NCBI GenBank assembly: GCA_963576475.1
Contig: OY754984.1
Span: 22,283,215-22,347,214 of the forward strand
DNA length: 64,000 nucleotides
Origin: Molanna angustata
Taxonomy: Eukaryota > Arthropoda > Insecta > Trichoptera > Molannidae
Direction of reading: 5' to 3'
Positions 19,866 to 32,009 of the stretch are shown here, piece after piece (the stretch's first letter is position 1; each line of letters starts with the position of its first letter). Position numbers and translations under genes: made by a program. Below the pieces are notes generated by a model. The model saw only the letters and a program-made list of their open reading frames with translations, had not been told where the DNA came from and ran no database searches.

Positions 19866-20705
19866 CAAACTATTTCCTATAGTGAAATTCTTCTTTTATT
19901 TAAGTAGACCTTTGGGTGATTTTTTATACAAACTATTTCTTGGAGTTTAATTCTTCTTCCTCTTCTTTTGTGAAGTCATTTGGGACAGTTCATAAATAAA
20001 CTATTTCCTATAGTCTAATTTTTCTTTTTCTCAATTTATGTAGACCTTGGGTGAGTTTTTATACAAACTATTTCCTATAGTCTAATTCATCTTCTTCCTT
20101 TTCTTTTATGTAGCCCTTTGGGTGAGTTTTTATGCAAACTTATTCCTATTATCTAATTCTTTTTCTTCTAATTTTATGTAGACCTTTGTTGAATTTTGTA
20201 TAAACTAACTTCCTATAGTCTAATTTTTCCTCTTTTATGTAGACCAAGGGAGAGTTTTCATGCAAACTTTTCCTTTAGTCTAATTCTTCTTCGTCTTCTT
20301 TTATGTTGACCTTTGCGTTAGTTTTTATACAATCTATTTCCTGACGTATAATTATTCTTCTAATATGTAGACCTTTGGGTCAGTTTTTATCTTCTTTTTC
20401 TTATTTTTTGTAGATCTTTTGGTTAGTTTTTATACAAACTATTTCCTTTAGTCTAATTCTTCGTTTTCTTATTTAATGTAGACGTTGGGTGAATTTTATA
20501 TAAAATATTTCCTATATTTCAATTCATCTTCTTCTTTTATGAAGACCATTAGGTCAGTTTTTTATATAATACATTTAGTATTGTGTAATTCTTCTATTGC
20601 ATCTTTTATGTAGACCATTGGGTCAGTTTTTATTACAAACTATTTATTATAGTCTTATACTTATTCTTTTTTTTCATTTAGTCTTTTGGGTTAGTTTTAA
20701 GTCTT
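19866..20705. repeat. Degenerate ~57-75-bp tandem array, about 13 units
   Basis: Each unit reads approximately AACTATTTCCTATAGTCTAA, a T/C-rich stretch with TTCTTC and TTTTATGTAGACC, then TTTGGGTGAGTTTTTATAC. Unit borders can be drawn at nearly every ACAAACTATTTCC. Units differ strongly in the central TTC stretch. Non-coding; a distinct decayed satellite. Confidence 0.85.
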
Positions 20706-20709
20706 ATAG

Positions 20710-21405
20710 TCTATTGTATATAAATATTATAAACAACATGCACACTTGACGAAAATACATAAAACGAATGGGATGTGACCATCACTAGAATCTTCTCAAT
20801 ACTTTTTTCAATCGAAATTTACACCATTTATTATATCATCATATAATGCTTAATTTTCAATAACTACATATTTGATTTTGATGACAATATAATAAAAAAT
20901 CGGGGTTGTGGCCATTACTGGACTCTTCACAACGTTTATATTCAAATTAAAAACTATTTAAGTCTTCTTCTGTAATGTAGATCAGTTTTATTGTGCAAAA
21001 ATATAATAATCTATAGGTATGCACACTTGACGAAAAATATAAAAATGAATGGGATGTGACCAACACTAGAATCTTTTCAGTACTTTTGTTTATTTAATTT
21101 TTAAGCCATTTCCCACCATCCAAAATTACTAAATATTTAAAACACATTTGCGTTCGATGACAATATATAAAAATAGGGGTTGTGGCCAAAACCAAACTCT
21201 TTACAACGTTGTCTCTTTATAATCAGTCATATTTAAAACCATTTACCATAGTCCATGCGTGCAGAAATTGTATGTACCTACTTATATATAAAAACAAATG
21301 GGTTGTGGCCATCACTTGAACATTTTACATCGCTTAAACTCAATTAAATTTCAAACTACTTTTCATACTACGAATTAGCAAATATTTTTTGTGACAATAT
21401 TATAT
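20710..21405. repeat. Degenerate ~122-147-bp tandem array, about 5 units (family D)
   Basis: The core AATGGGATGTGACCATCACT / GGGGTTGTGGCCATTACTGG, then TCTTCACAACG, recurs at about 20768, 20902, 21050, 21178 and 21299, with GATGACAATATA between alternate units. Single copies of the core (GTTGTGGCCAACRCTAAACT) stand at 35855-35890 and 49690-49720, so this array grew from a dispersed repeat. It directly follows the 19.9-20.7 kb array. Confidence 0.75.
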
Positions 21406-21597
21406 AAACGATTGCTTATTCCTTCACTAATTTACATTCTTGGCCAACGACGGGACATAAAAGCTAGTGTATAATATATTTAAACAAGAATATCGTATGA
21501 CCCGTCTCATATTAGTTTTTTCTAGTAAGACGGCGAAGGAAAAATTTGACTGTATAACATTATATTTTTGAAAGCATAATTGGTGAACGTTGCGCAT

Positions 21598-22434
21598 ATG
21601 TATGTAGTATAGAGGTCAGTCTGTTTTTTCTACCCAGAATATGAAAATAGCATGATGGTATGTATGTATATTTGGAGATTAAGTATCAAACTATTAAGTC
21701 TTCTTAGATATAATGTATAGGCCACTGCCATACAAATCGTATGAAGCGATGTCGTCACTAAATTCAATTTTTATTAAAATTTGAGATGTACTACTATTAT
21801 GTTAATATTTTTTATAGGAAATTAAATAATCTAGTTGGGGTGTTACGGCTTTTTCGAAATTTTTAAAAACTTTGGAAATATAGGCAGTTAAACATAAATT
21901 TGTCACGAAAAAAAATGTTTTTCTTCATAAATTTTTTTTGAGAAACTCTGAAATTTTTGAAAAAATTAATGTGAGATTTTTTGTGTCTATATTTGTACTA
22001 ATTTTCAGCGTTCTAGCTTTTATGGTTTTTGAGGTATATGGAAAAATAAAGTGAAAATTCAAAAGTTGAAAACCCCTGACGGAAACAAAAATTAAAAATT
22101 CCGAGTATAAAAGTTTTGTAAGCCTATAACTATCTATATATTCTGAAATTTTGAGCTCTGTAAATTGAGCGGATCAAAAGTAATAAATGGGGGGCACAGA
22201 CGTCTGTCCCCCCCCCATTTATTACACACACTAAATGTTCTACTCCGAATTCTGAGTAAATCCGTATATATATTACATATACGCTGCGAAGCCTTTAAGT
22301 TGGTGTTTTTTGACTTCAAAGTTGTAAAACCGTGAAAAATATAGACCCTGCATACAAATCTCGTGTATCTTGGCTTGATACTTTGTCGATAGGTTGAGAG
22401 AATAAAATTCTCTTGAACAAATCGACAGTTGGAT
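21598..22434 (+). mobile_element. Family A repeat, copy A2 (5'-truncated)
   Basis: Starts at the RTE-like part (TATAGAGGTCAGTC, ATGATGGTATGTATGTAT) and ends AAATCGACAGTTGGAT at 22434. In place of a long (CA)n block it has GGGGGGCACAGACGTCTGTC and CCCCCCCC, a small palindrome (22187-22210). The minus-strand remnant frame reads YRQSIKPRYTRFVCRVYIFH here. A short family C-like word (GGTGAACGTTGCGCATATG) abuts its left side at 21582. Confidence 0.8.
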
Positions 22435-22880
22435 GACACATTTGTATAGCAGTAAGAGTATTTGATTTTCGATATTAATAATTTCGATATTAATATGTAA
22501 TTTTTGATATTAATGTTGAGTAGGTAGGTACTGTTTCAATTTTCATTCCGAACCATTCGGAAAATATTCAAATGCGTTGTATCGATTGCTACCAATTTTT
22601 GATTGCGGTGTGTCAAAAATATTGCTTATGTCATGTCTATAGATAATTTGGTCAGTGACTTACTACAATATTTGATACGTGATGGAATTCCATTATCAAC
22701 ATTATAAAATTACTTAAAAAAAAAGTAAAAACATAAATTTTTAACTTTATTCCACTAATTTAAAATGTTGATCACTGACGCGTTTCGCTCAAAGAGCATC
22801 TACTGAATGGTACTTTTGAATTAGTGGACCATTTATTTATATACATAAATTAATTGCTAACAAACATTTTTTACTAAATA
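22435..22880. other. AT-rich with a GACGCGTTTCG motif
   Basis: 22735-22830 holds TTCCACTAATTTAAAATGTT and CTGACGCGTTTCGCTCAAAG followed by GAGCATC. A similar GACGCGTTTCGTGCAAGGCA at 60253 and a TTCCACTAATTTAAA at 57147 suggest fragments of one retroelement terminal region. No coding. Confidence 0.35.
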
Positions 22881-24870
22881 TTACATACATACATACATAC
22901 CATCACGCCATGTCCCTTACGGGGTAAGCAGAGAGAACCGAGCGCCATACTTCTCTATTTTTGCACACATTTCTGGCTTCCTTTACATCCATGCATCGTC
23001 TCATACACGCTCGTCGATTGTTCAAACTTTTTATGTTTCCTTCTTTCAAAATATCATTCACATGGTCATGCCATCCCTTTCTGGGGCGACCTCTGCTATT
23101 CACTCCATCTCTTGCACCCATGTATATTTTTTTGGTCAGTCGTTCATCGTTCATTCTTTCTATATGTCCAAACCACCTTAAAGCATTCACTTTCATTTTA
23201 CATATAATATCCTTCTTTAACTTGCATTCTCTCCTTATGTCCTCATTTTTTATTCTATCATATATCGTTCTATTACATACTCTTCTTAGTGATCTCATTT
23301 CTACAGCATTTATTCTACTTTCATGTGTTCTTTGCCAGGTCCATGTTTCACTTGCATACGTCAAAGTAGGCACCACAATTGCATTGTGTATTGCAATTTT
23401 GGCTTCCTTTGAGATGCTTGGGTCGGACATTACTGGTCTAAGTGCTCCGTTTATTCTATTCCCTGCCATAACTCTTCTTTCAATATCTTTATCGGGTCGT
23501 CCATTCCGTTCAAACATACTCCCCAAATATAAATATTCCTCAACTTGTTCTAGCCATTCGTTCTCTACTTTTATCATACATGCAGTTATACTTTCAGTCT
23601 TTTCAAATACCAATATCTTAGATTTACTAACATTCATTCTCAGTCCATTTTGCAGGCATCCTTCATACACTTTATTCACTAAATACTGCAGCTCATCCGC
23701 ACATTCAGCAATCACGACTTTGTCATCTGCATACATCAAATCACGTACGTTTACAGTACTTAGTTTCAGACCTTTATTTTCATTCTTCAATGTCCTAACG
23801 CAGTGATCAATATATAGATTGAACAGCCATGGAGATAATACGCAGCCTTGCTTCACCCCTTTATTAATAGGGAACCATGTTGTCAACGCATCGTTGACAC
23901 GGACACAGGCTCCACTATTTTCATACAGAGACGCAACGGCACGTATTAGTTTGCTCTTCACTCCATATATTGATAGGATATCCCACAATTTTTCTCTATC
24001 CACTTTATCATGTGCCTTCTCTAGGTCTATGAACGCACAGAAAAGTTTCTGGTTTTTATGCAGAACCTTTTCTGTAGCCATACGTAAAGAGAAAATTTGA
24101 TCGATACATCCTCTGCCCCCTACAAAGGCACCTTGCGCATCCCATATCTTGCATTCCGTAATCTTGCGTATTCTCTTATCAATAATTCTTGCATACATCT
24201 TGCCAACCGAACTTAACAAGCTGATAGCTCTATAGTTTTTGCAGTCGAGTTTTGATCCCTTCCCTTTGAAAAGAGGAACTACAACTGCATTTCTCCAATC
24301 CGACGGAGTGTACCCAGCTTCCCAACATTTATTGAAAAGCGATAGACACCACTCCGTAGATATTTTACCGCCATACTTGATAAATTCGGCTGCCACACAA
24401 TCCACACCAGCGGCTTTACCCGTTTTCGCGTTATTAACCGCTTCTTTTACCTCTTCTTCCGTTATTTCATCTCTCTCATTCTCATCAATAATCCATGTCC
24501 TCTGTCTTACTGTGTCACCTTGTGCGCTTTCATACAATTCTTTGAAATATTCACACCATCTCTCTTTCACACTTTCGTTATCTATCAGCATATTTCCATC
24601 TTTATCATTTATACACTTTGAACCTTTTGCTTCCCCTTGCTTTCGCTTAGCTATGCCTTTCCAGAACATTTTCATGTTACCCGTAAAGTCGTTCACTATT
24701 TTCTGGCTTTCTTTTTCTTTTATACAATCTTTTTCATTTTTCACTGTAGCTTTTACTATCCTCTTGCATTCTTTGTACTCTTCTTTTGCTCTATTTTCTT
24801 TGTCAGTACCTTTTACAGATATCCAAAACTTCCATGCTTCCTTTTTCGCATCAACTGCATTTTTTTCGCA
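22880..24870 (-). CDS. RTE-like non-LTR reverse transcriptase (5'-truncated, long intact frame)
   Basis: The frame is open from 24870 to the stop at 22903, 655 codons; the first likely initiator is a GTG at 24744, which is only an internal position. Counting from there: palm motif A FCAFIDLEKAHDKVDR (residues 235-250, Asp240), motif B KQGCVLSPWLFNLYID (298-313), motif C YADD (338-341), then SETWTWQRTHESRINAVEMR and LRWFGHIERMNDERLTK. RT domains follow RTE-type order. The usual Tyr of motif A (EKAYD) is His. The N-terminal endonuclease is missing. Right-hand 3' end: ATGGCGTGATGGTATG then (TATG)n at 22882-22900. A dead-on-arrival copy with a well-preserved frame. Confidence 0.9.
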
Positions 24871-24957
24871 TCATGTATAATACTAAATTTCATGTATAAT
24901 ACTAAATATTATACATGAAAATTTCATGTATAATACTAAATATTATACATGAAAATA
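24868..24957. repeat. Palindromic repeats at the LINE 5' junction
   Basis: CATGTATAATACTAAAT occurs three times. Twice it pairs with ATTATACATG downstream to give hairpins CATGTATAAT/ATTATACATG (24892-24918 and 24928-24954). The block sits exactly at the 5' truncation point of the RTE-like copy. Confidence 0.8.
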
Positions 24958-25004
24958 TGAGATTGTTAATAAAAATGGTCAGTACAAATATAAAAACATA
25001 CTTA

Positions 25005-25225
25005 TTTACTAACTTCCGATGGCCATACAACTCCGGTAGAGCTTTAGCCTCCTGAACAATAGCTTTCCAAGCCTTCCTGTCAGCTGCACTGGACTCCCAG
25101 TCATCACAAGCATTTAGCACATTCAGATCTCGGGTAACATTGTCCATCAATCTCTGCCTTGGTCTTCCCAAGGGTCTCTTGCCCACAGGGTTATTTATCT
25201 TTGAGGGAAACGCGTCAGTGGTCAA
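25005..25225 (-). pseudogene. LINE pol C-terminal fragment
   Basis: Reverse frame VGKRPLGRPRQRLMDNVTRD, LNVLNACDDWESSAADRKAW, then VQEAKALPELYGHRK. GRPRxRxxDxVxxDL and AADRxxWxxxVxEAK are the usual ends of insect RTE-like pol. A family different from its large neighbour, same orientation. Confidence 0.75.
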
Positions 25226-26185
25226 TACAATATTTGACTTTTACATTTTAATTATATTTAAAGTAAAGTTCATATCAGTAATTTCTGCGAAGAGATTTTT
25301 TGATACCCGATCGTTTTGTTAATAAAAAGAACAACGCAGAAAAAATGTACGAATATTAATTTCGCCAAAGTTAATATTTTAATCCGCGAAAAAAATTAAG
25401 TGCCCGAACCGCTTATAAAAAAATCCCGCTACAGCAAGAAAACAAATTTTTCATATTTATAATTAGCAATATTCATACGAGCTCCCGGCATTAAAAGGTC
25501 CGAATTTTATTTTAATATGTATATTATTCATTATTATTAAAAGTCCCGGATAAGGGGTAGATTTAAGGCGGCCATACTTTAGTGGGTGCTCCGTGGGGGC
25601 GTAGGGGGATCGGGAATGGGGTGGTGTGGGAGGACGTGGGGTGTCGGTTATTCTAAATTTTAAAATACACCCCACCCCTTTTTTGCTCCTACACGATGAT
25701 CGCAAAATGTGTACGATTGTGATGTTCATTATTGGTATGATTCTTTGAGAATCTTACAGTATTTTAGTTTTGTCAGGTAGTTGTGTAAACGTTTATAACC
25801 GTTTTTCATAACCAAGCAACAATCCTTATACATGAGATGATAAATTCTATATATTTTACTAATATAAATCTACTGCACACCAGTTGACCAGTGTTTTAGT
25901 TACTCACTGAGTAAATCCTGTACAGCGATTATTTTTTTATATCTTACTAATAAACGCTGTATAACGACTGGGTAGTTGCAACAAGCGTACAACAAAAAAG
26001 AATCCTACAACGTTGTAATTTCGCACTCGCGCATGCGCAGAGCCGCCAGCCGCCATCCGCCATTATAATTTTGACGTTTTTCGTAGTTAATATTTTCATA
26101 TGCTTTTCACATTTCAAAATAGGAATATGGAAAATATAACGAATAATTTCATCATTTGAATACCCAAGCTAACACCATTGTAATA
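25226..26185. other. No gene; G-rich island at 25540-25690
   Basis: GGTGCTCCGTGGGGGCGTAG, GGGATCGGGAATGGGGTGGT and ACACCCCACCCC mark a unique G-rich block in AT-rich DNA. GC-richer words also occur at 26020-26065 (GCACTCGCGCATGCGCAGAG, CCGCCAGCCGCCATCCGCC). I see no coding frame. Confidence 0.4.
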
Positions 26186-26187
26186 AA

Positions 26188-27035
26188 ACTAGTTGCATGT
26201 AACACATGAGATCCAACTGTCGATAGCGATAGTACCTATGTATAGTTGAAGAATAAGTACCAAACTATAAACCCATAAATACAAATTATTTAATATTTTA
26301 ATATATTTGGTATTCTATACAACACATGTACCTAGGTATGTATGTCAAGATAGGATAGTATGGAGGTCAGTCCTTTGATCCTACCCAGAATGTGAAAACA
26401 GCATGATGGTATGTATGTATGTTTGGAGATTAGTATCAAATTATTAAGTCTTCTTAGATATTGTGAGTAGGCTACTTCCATACAAATTGTATGAAACAAT
26501 GTCGTCACTAAATTCAATTTTTATAAAAATTGTTGAAAAAAATTTGCAATGTGCTAATAAAATTCTAATATTTTTTATAGAAAATTAAATTTTGTAGTTG
26601 GGGTGTTTCGGCTTTTTTCGATATTTCAAAAAAAATTGGAAATATAGGCAGTTAAACTCATAAATTTATCATAAAAAAAATATTTTTCTTAATAAAAAAT
26701 GTTTGAGATCCCTGGAATTTAAAAAAAAAACCAATTTGAGATTTTGTATTTGTCTATGTTTATACCAATATTCAGCGTTCTAGCTTATACGGTTTCTGAG
26801 ATATATGGTAAAATTAATCAAAATTTCAAAAGTTGATAACCCCTGACTGAAACAAAAATTCACAATTCTGAGTATAAAAGTTTTGTAGAATTGTAATTTT
26901 TTATATATTTTAAAATTTTAGGCTCTGTAAATTAAGCGGATCAAAAGTTATAAGGGGGGGACAGACAGACACACAGACAGACACACACACACAAAACTCA
27001 CATAAAATGTTCTACTCCGAATTCTGAGAAAATCC
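26188..27035 (+). mobile_element. Family A repeat, copy A3 (3'-truncated)
   Basis: Starts ACTAGTTGCATGTAACAC (26188) and ATCCAACTGTCGAT (26211), carries the RTE-like segment (26340-26425) and the CA-type block ACAGACAGACACACAGACAG (26970-26990). It loses similarity after ACTCCGAATTCTGAG near 27030. Confidence 0.85.
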
Positions 27036-27745
27036 ATGTCACATCACATTTTTCTAGATATTTTTGTCTTCTTTAATTTAAAAAAAATATTTTACTCTAC
27101 GCCTTATAGTTTATTAAAAATATATGATAAACGTTGAAAATCGGGTTATGCCATTATTTTTCTACAAGAATTTATACAGAACATAATCAAAAAGTTAAGG
27201 TGTATTTTTGTTTATTAATATCCAAAATATATAAATTAATTTTAACAAAACGATTTGATAACAAATAATGATGGTATATCAAATTGAAAAATAGGTACGT
27301 TGGCAGCAGTCCCCCCCTTAATTTAAAATGATAAAATACTGACTATTGTTATAAAAGCTATAAGAATAGTCAATATTGTAATAAAAGTCAAATAACAAGT
27401 GACTTTGCGTGTATCCTATTGTCCCCGTATAGTACAGTACAGTACACAGTGCCACCTCGCGGTCCTTTCATAAACTAAATGGTACATTTAAAATACATTC
27501 AGAAATCCCGACACGGCGCACGGCGGGGGAAGGTGGTATATTCCCGTGGTTCTATCTTTTGTGATAATATTTTAAATCTAGCGTAGATAATATTTTCTCA
27601 TTTTATGCTTTTGTTTTATTTTTCACATTCCTTCCTTGACGGGACGGGACCGCAGCGAAAGGGTTAACTCCTTTCATTCCTCTTATAATATCATCTACCT
27701 TTATATTTTTACCAATACTTTTACAACTGTAATAGTATTTAGCAT
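27036..27745. other. No gene; GC-richer patch at 27410-27670
   Basis: 27440-27480 has TACAGTACAGTACACAGTGC and CACCTCGCGGTCC. 27508-27535 has CGACACGGCGCACGGCGGGG. 27640-27665 has ACGGGACGGGACCGCAGCG. Unique in the window; possible conserved non-coding DNA. Confidence 0.35.
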
Positions 27746-28358
27746 ACATACATACATACCATCACGCCATGTCCCTTGCGGGGTAAGCAGAGAGAACCGA
27801 ACGCCACATTTTTCTATCCTGGCACGCATTTCTCGCTTCGTCCACATTCATGCATCGTCCCATACATGCTCGTCTATTGCTCACACTTCTAACATTTCCG
27901 TCTTTCAAAATTTCGTTCACATGGTCGTGCCATCCCTTTCTTGGGCGTCCCCGACCTCTCATTCCATTCCTTTCCGTTCTGTATATTTTGTTCGTCAGAC
28001 GCTCCTCATTCATTCTCCCCATGTGACCAAAGCATCTCAATGTGTTCACTTTCATTCTAGTAATGACATCTTTCTTCATCTTACATTCTTTCCTTATGTC
28101 CTCATTTCTTACCCGGTCATACATCGTTCTATTACAAAACCTTCTTAACGATCTCATTTCAACTGCATTTATTCTACTTTCATGCGTCTTCTGCCATGTC
28201 CAGGTTTCACTTGCATACGTCAAGGTTGGCACTACGATGGCGTTATGAATTGCAACTTTGGCATCCTTTGATATGTTGCGATCATTCATAATTGGTCTTA
28301 GTGCTCCATTCACTCTGTTTCCTGCCATAACTCTTCTTTCGATCTCTTTATTTCGATT
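27746..28358 (-). pseudogene. RTE-like LINE 3' fragment, same family as 22.9-24.9 kb
   Basis: A frame to the stop at 27762 reads VMAGNRVNGALRPIMNDRNI, PTLTYASETWTWQKTHESRI, LRRFCNRTMYDRVRNEDIRK and LRCFGHMGRMNEERLTNKI, then GRPRKGWHDHVNEILKDG. It aligns with the last 190 residues of the long copy. The 3' tail is (TATG)n (27746-27760). 5'-truncated near 28358; no catalytic domain. Confidence 0.9.
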
Positions 28359-28522
28359 GTATTTAGCTCTAATGGTATTTCAAAATAACACATTTTCAAT
28401 TTCATTACATTAATTATTTTTCATTCACAATCTCTTTAAATATATGATCGTGTTTCGACTTGAAGAAATATACTTCGTTAGCCAAAGATACGAGATAGTC
28501 GTAAAATTCGTCTAGTTTGATT

Positions 28523-28806
28523 GCGATAGATGATTATATTTTCAAGAAAAAACTAGAGAAGGACAGTTTACCTATCCTTGAACACCTGATCCCGATATCC
28601 TCTCCTGTCTTTACCCTATCCTTTTTTCTTGCAATGATTTTTTTTTTAGTTTTAATAGTATTTAAGTGTTCTATATATTTTCTTTGTTTTCTTTTACTCT
28701 TATTCTTTTGCTGTTGTACATACACAATGTTGTCATATTTTGTAATCTGGTTGGTTGGAAGAAATTGCCTAATGGCAATATGTACAGGAAGATGTATAAA
28801 TTATTT
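28523..28806 (+). mobile_element. CR1-like LINE 3' end
   Basis: Final codons IFKKKLEKDSL, then a 3' UTR with CACCTGATCCCGATATCCTC and the hairpin TTGCCTAATGGCAA (28766-28779), matching 2630-2870 and 51640-51950. The expected AATAAATAAAT tail is lost. Confidence 0.8.
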
Positions 28807-28920
28807 TTTAGGGGACGTAGGGGACGCCAGCTATTAGGATTTGGGTCCATTCTACTCTTACGAAGAAGCGCACTACGTAGCGTTGGGAGGGGCTTGCAAT
28901 CCAGAAAAGAGTTTATTAAT
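28807..28920 (-). repeat. Family F segment, copy 1 (coding-like)
   Basis: On the minus strand CTCTTTTCTGGATTGCAAGC begins a frame reading LDCKPLPTLRSALLRKSRMD then PNPNSWRPLRP. The same segment with few changes is at 39121-39230 on the plus strand. It could be part of an unrecognised element or a duplicated exon. Confidence 0.6.
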
Positions 28921-30699
28921 TCGGATTCTAAAAAGACCCGGGTTGTACGAAGGCGGAAACACAGAATGCAATATTTTTCCTTCTCTCTATATCCAGCAGG
29001 TATGTAAGTACACGAAATATCCTGATATAATCTCAAGAGAATTGCCGAATCATTTATGTGCTAATTAGAACTGATTAGAATTGAGTTCCGTTATTTTTCA
29101 TTGACTCCATGATCAGATCTTGACAAAATTTATATGTATGTATGATTTTCTGCACGAATAATAAAATTGAATAATTTGATATTTTTTCTCATAGATCTTG
29201 ATCAAATTTACATATATTATGGTACAGAAGGTTGATGCGCATCTCATGATTCGATAGAGTCTCCAATGAAAGATTTCTAAATATGATGGAAAAAGTTGCT
29301 TACCACTGTTTAGAGTCAAGACTTCCTATTATTGAGTCTCTAAAGTAAAAGTACAAAACGATTTTCTTTTTTTTCAAAAATAAATGACATGGGATGCAGG
29401 GGCGAGCATAGAACTCTCAGACTACACAAACCTTGAAAGTAAATTGGGAAATATTGAATATTTAAAGTTTTTATATAATTTTTAATAAGTTCTTCGTTAT
29501 TCATTTCGGTGGCCATGAAAACTATTTTCAATACCTGGATCTTGCATTGGGGTTGCAATAAAACTTAGGGGGTTGCAATAAAATAAATTTTGATTTTTCT
29601 TGTCTTTAATAAATTATATTATATTTTATACGTATTCCTATGCGTGTTATATTTTTAGGCAAGCCAAGGTTTTCGGCTTCTATACGCTATTTCGCTACTG
29701 GTAGGGATGTCAGGTACTTCCAGGGCTTACGACCCGACATGATTATAATCACACCAATAAAAATAACAAATTCGTAATCTTAACAGGAACGTTGGTAATT
29801 TTAACAATTTCAACTGTCACTTTTCAGATTTTATATACCTAATGTTTTCTTCGAAAGGGGATTAAAAAACTTTTAAATAAAATCTTAATGGAATTGGGGG
29901 TGGTCGTATTCACAATGGTAATTATTTAAAACGCCGAATAAAGGGGTTGAAAAAAAATATCAAGTGAAAAGCAAATGTTCGGAATCGGGTGCATTTTATC
30001 TTTGTAATGGAAGATCTTACTTACAAAAGCACCATCTATCGACGTTCCCTCGCCCCATTTATTAAAATAATTTTTATCAGGAAACCATCCCCCCCATTGG
30101 TAATATTTCAGTCGTTCCCCGTACAAAAAAATCCTCAAAAGAACATTATTTCCTAAAAGATAATAATGCATTCAATTTAATATTAATTGTCTTCCCTCCG
30201 TGTCGCGTCGCCGTGAAAGGGTTTGCGGTTCGGATCTTCGCTAATAAATTATTTTTACGTCCGCCATCTCGCAACCGATAGAGGAAGCTCGGGGTTCGCT
30301 ATTGTGAATGAGAATATCTTATCCCGGTGATACTTACAATAATTCTGATTATGTAAATTAGATATTGTTTGGTTTTGAAAAACGTGGAATTAACGGAAAC
30401 GCGTATTCTCATAAACAATTGAATTTAAACGTTTCTTAAACACGAAAAATTCAACAAAATAAAAAGAAAACATTCAATTTAACAGATATTCTGAAAAAAA
30501 TGAAGGATAGAATTTCGAATGACTAAATGAATATTTGTTTAATTAAAAATTTTACTGGTCTTAAAAAAAGTTTCCACAGTCATGCTTTTGTAGCTGAAAA
30601 ATAAAAAAAAAATGACGTGAATGAAGGTACCACAATTAGGTTACTAAAAAAACTATAATGACATTAGCCTAGTGGAGTGTAGTATCCAGAATTCACTAG
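28921..30699. other. No gene recognised; scattered relic words
   Basis: 29655-29750 holds GGGCTTACGACCCGACATG, a decayed family C word. 30190-30330 is GC-richer and unique (CGTGTCGCGTCGCCGTGAAA, CGTCCGCCATCTCGCAACC). Otherwise AT-rich. Confidence 0.35.
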
Positions 30700-30797
30700 A
30701 AAACCATTAAATAAATATAAATGGATTTATGGGTTTATAGTATACATACTATACATTTTATCGCTATCGACAGTTGGATCTCATGTGTTACATGAAA
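30700..30797 (-). repeat. Family A terminal region only
   Basis: Ends TCGCTATCGACAGTTGGATC and TCATGTGTTACATGAAACTAG, the reverse complement of the family A left end. A ~100-bp solo end. Confidence 0.8.
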
Positions 30798-31254
30798 CTA
30801 GTTAATAAAAAGGATTTTTTTTGAGGGACAAAATTAGCTGCACTAAATTTGAAAACGACTCATCTATGATATCTAATTAGAATGTCTATCCATCAGAATG
30901 ATATCTATGTAATCTATATCTGACGATGCTCAACATTGAGCGATACCGGTGAATGAGAATCGCGTTTGCGAACTAAATTAAATAGAACGAAAAATTATAG
31001 GTATATTATTTTATTCATCATAATTCTACATTATTATTGTGAGCTTATCTTATGAAAATTGAAAAACTAGATAAGTACATTTAATATTCTACGAAAACTT
31101 TGAAAAATGGAAACAAAAAGAAAAAACAAAGTAAACAATATATAAAGTAAAAAAACGGGAGGTTAAGGAACAATAAATAAGGGCAACGGGTTATTTGGAT
31201 CAAGGGATATTATTTATTGTGCATCAGCTAGTAGAAAACCATAAAAAAACTATT

Positions 31255-31530
31255 TTTCAATAGATGGCGTTAAAGTAACTGAGTTTCATTATCTTCGATA
31301 GATGGCGATGTTGTTGCCAAGCTTATTTTCAAACGATGAATTGTCACCTTGTATCAATTATGGAATTTTCAAATTTGGATTGATGAGGAAAATCAATAAA
31401 AAAGCATAACTCATTGGTGACCGTTAAGCAAGCGCTAAAACGAAACTTATCATGGAAACCAGCCGATGGCAGGTCGTAATCCCTGAAGGTGCCTGATTTC
31501 CCTATTGAGATATTAAAATTTGTGAAAAAA
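31255..31530 (+). repeat. Family C repeat, diverged copy
   Basis: TAGATGGCGTTAAAG, TAGATGGCGATGTTG, AAGCATAACTCATTGGTGAC and CCAGCCGATGGCAGGTCGTA follow the same order as in 32010-32405. The end words (GGAAAAAATCCAATGTTTGT) reappear at 31818-31857 after an unrelated AT-rich stretch. Confidence 0.7.
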
Positions 31531-32009
31531 ATACTATTTATTAAAAAAAACATTATCTCTTCTATTAATATTTATATTACAATATTAAAATATAAATATG
31601 TAAATATTTTCTAAAAGTATTTCAGTGTTTTTAAAATGGTTAAGTCCTTGTATTACCCAAAAACAACATATATTACAAATTTTAATGAGAAAAAAATTAC
31701 CAAATTAATGACATTCACCTCAACGTATTCCCTTAATAAACCGCCGGAACATGACCCAAGCAAAAAATCAAAACTACTCCAACGCATTACTCCAAATTAT
31801 GTTTATTTAAGGCACAGTGGAAAAAATCCAATGTTTGTGCATATGCAATAATAAAAATATTCGATTACTTACACATTGGAACAAGTAGGTAAATAAGACA
31901 AAAATGACCTTATAAGTCTGGCGCAATTCAGGAGTGACTTCTATGCGAAAAATGTATTTGTCTCCTCAGGTATAAGTATTGTTGCTCTCATTATTTACAA
32001 AAAACCAAT

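Noticed and set aside
22961..24880. Long plus-strand frames over the reverse transcriptase
   Set aside because: They are antisense shadows of the minus-strand pol frame, rich in Ser, Phe and Leu as expected.
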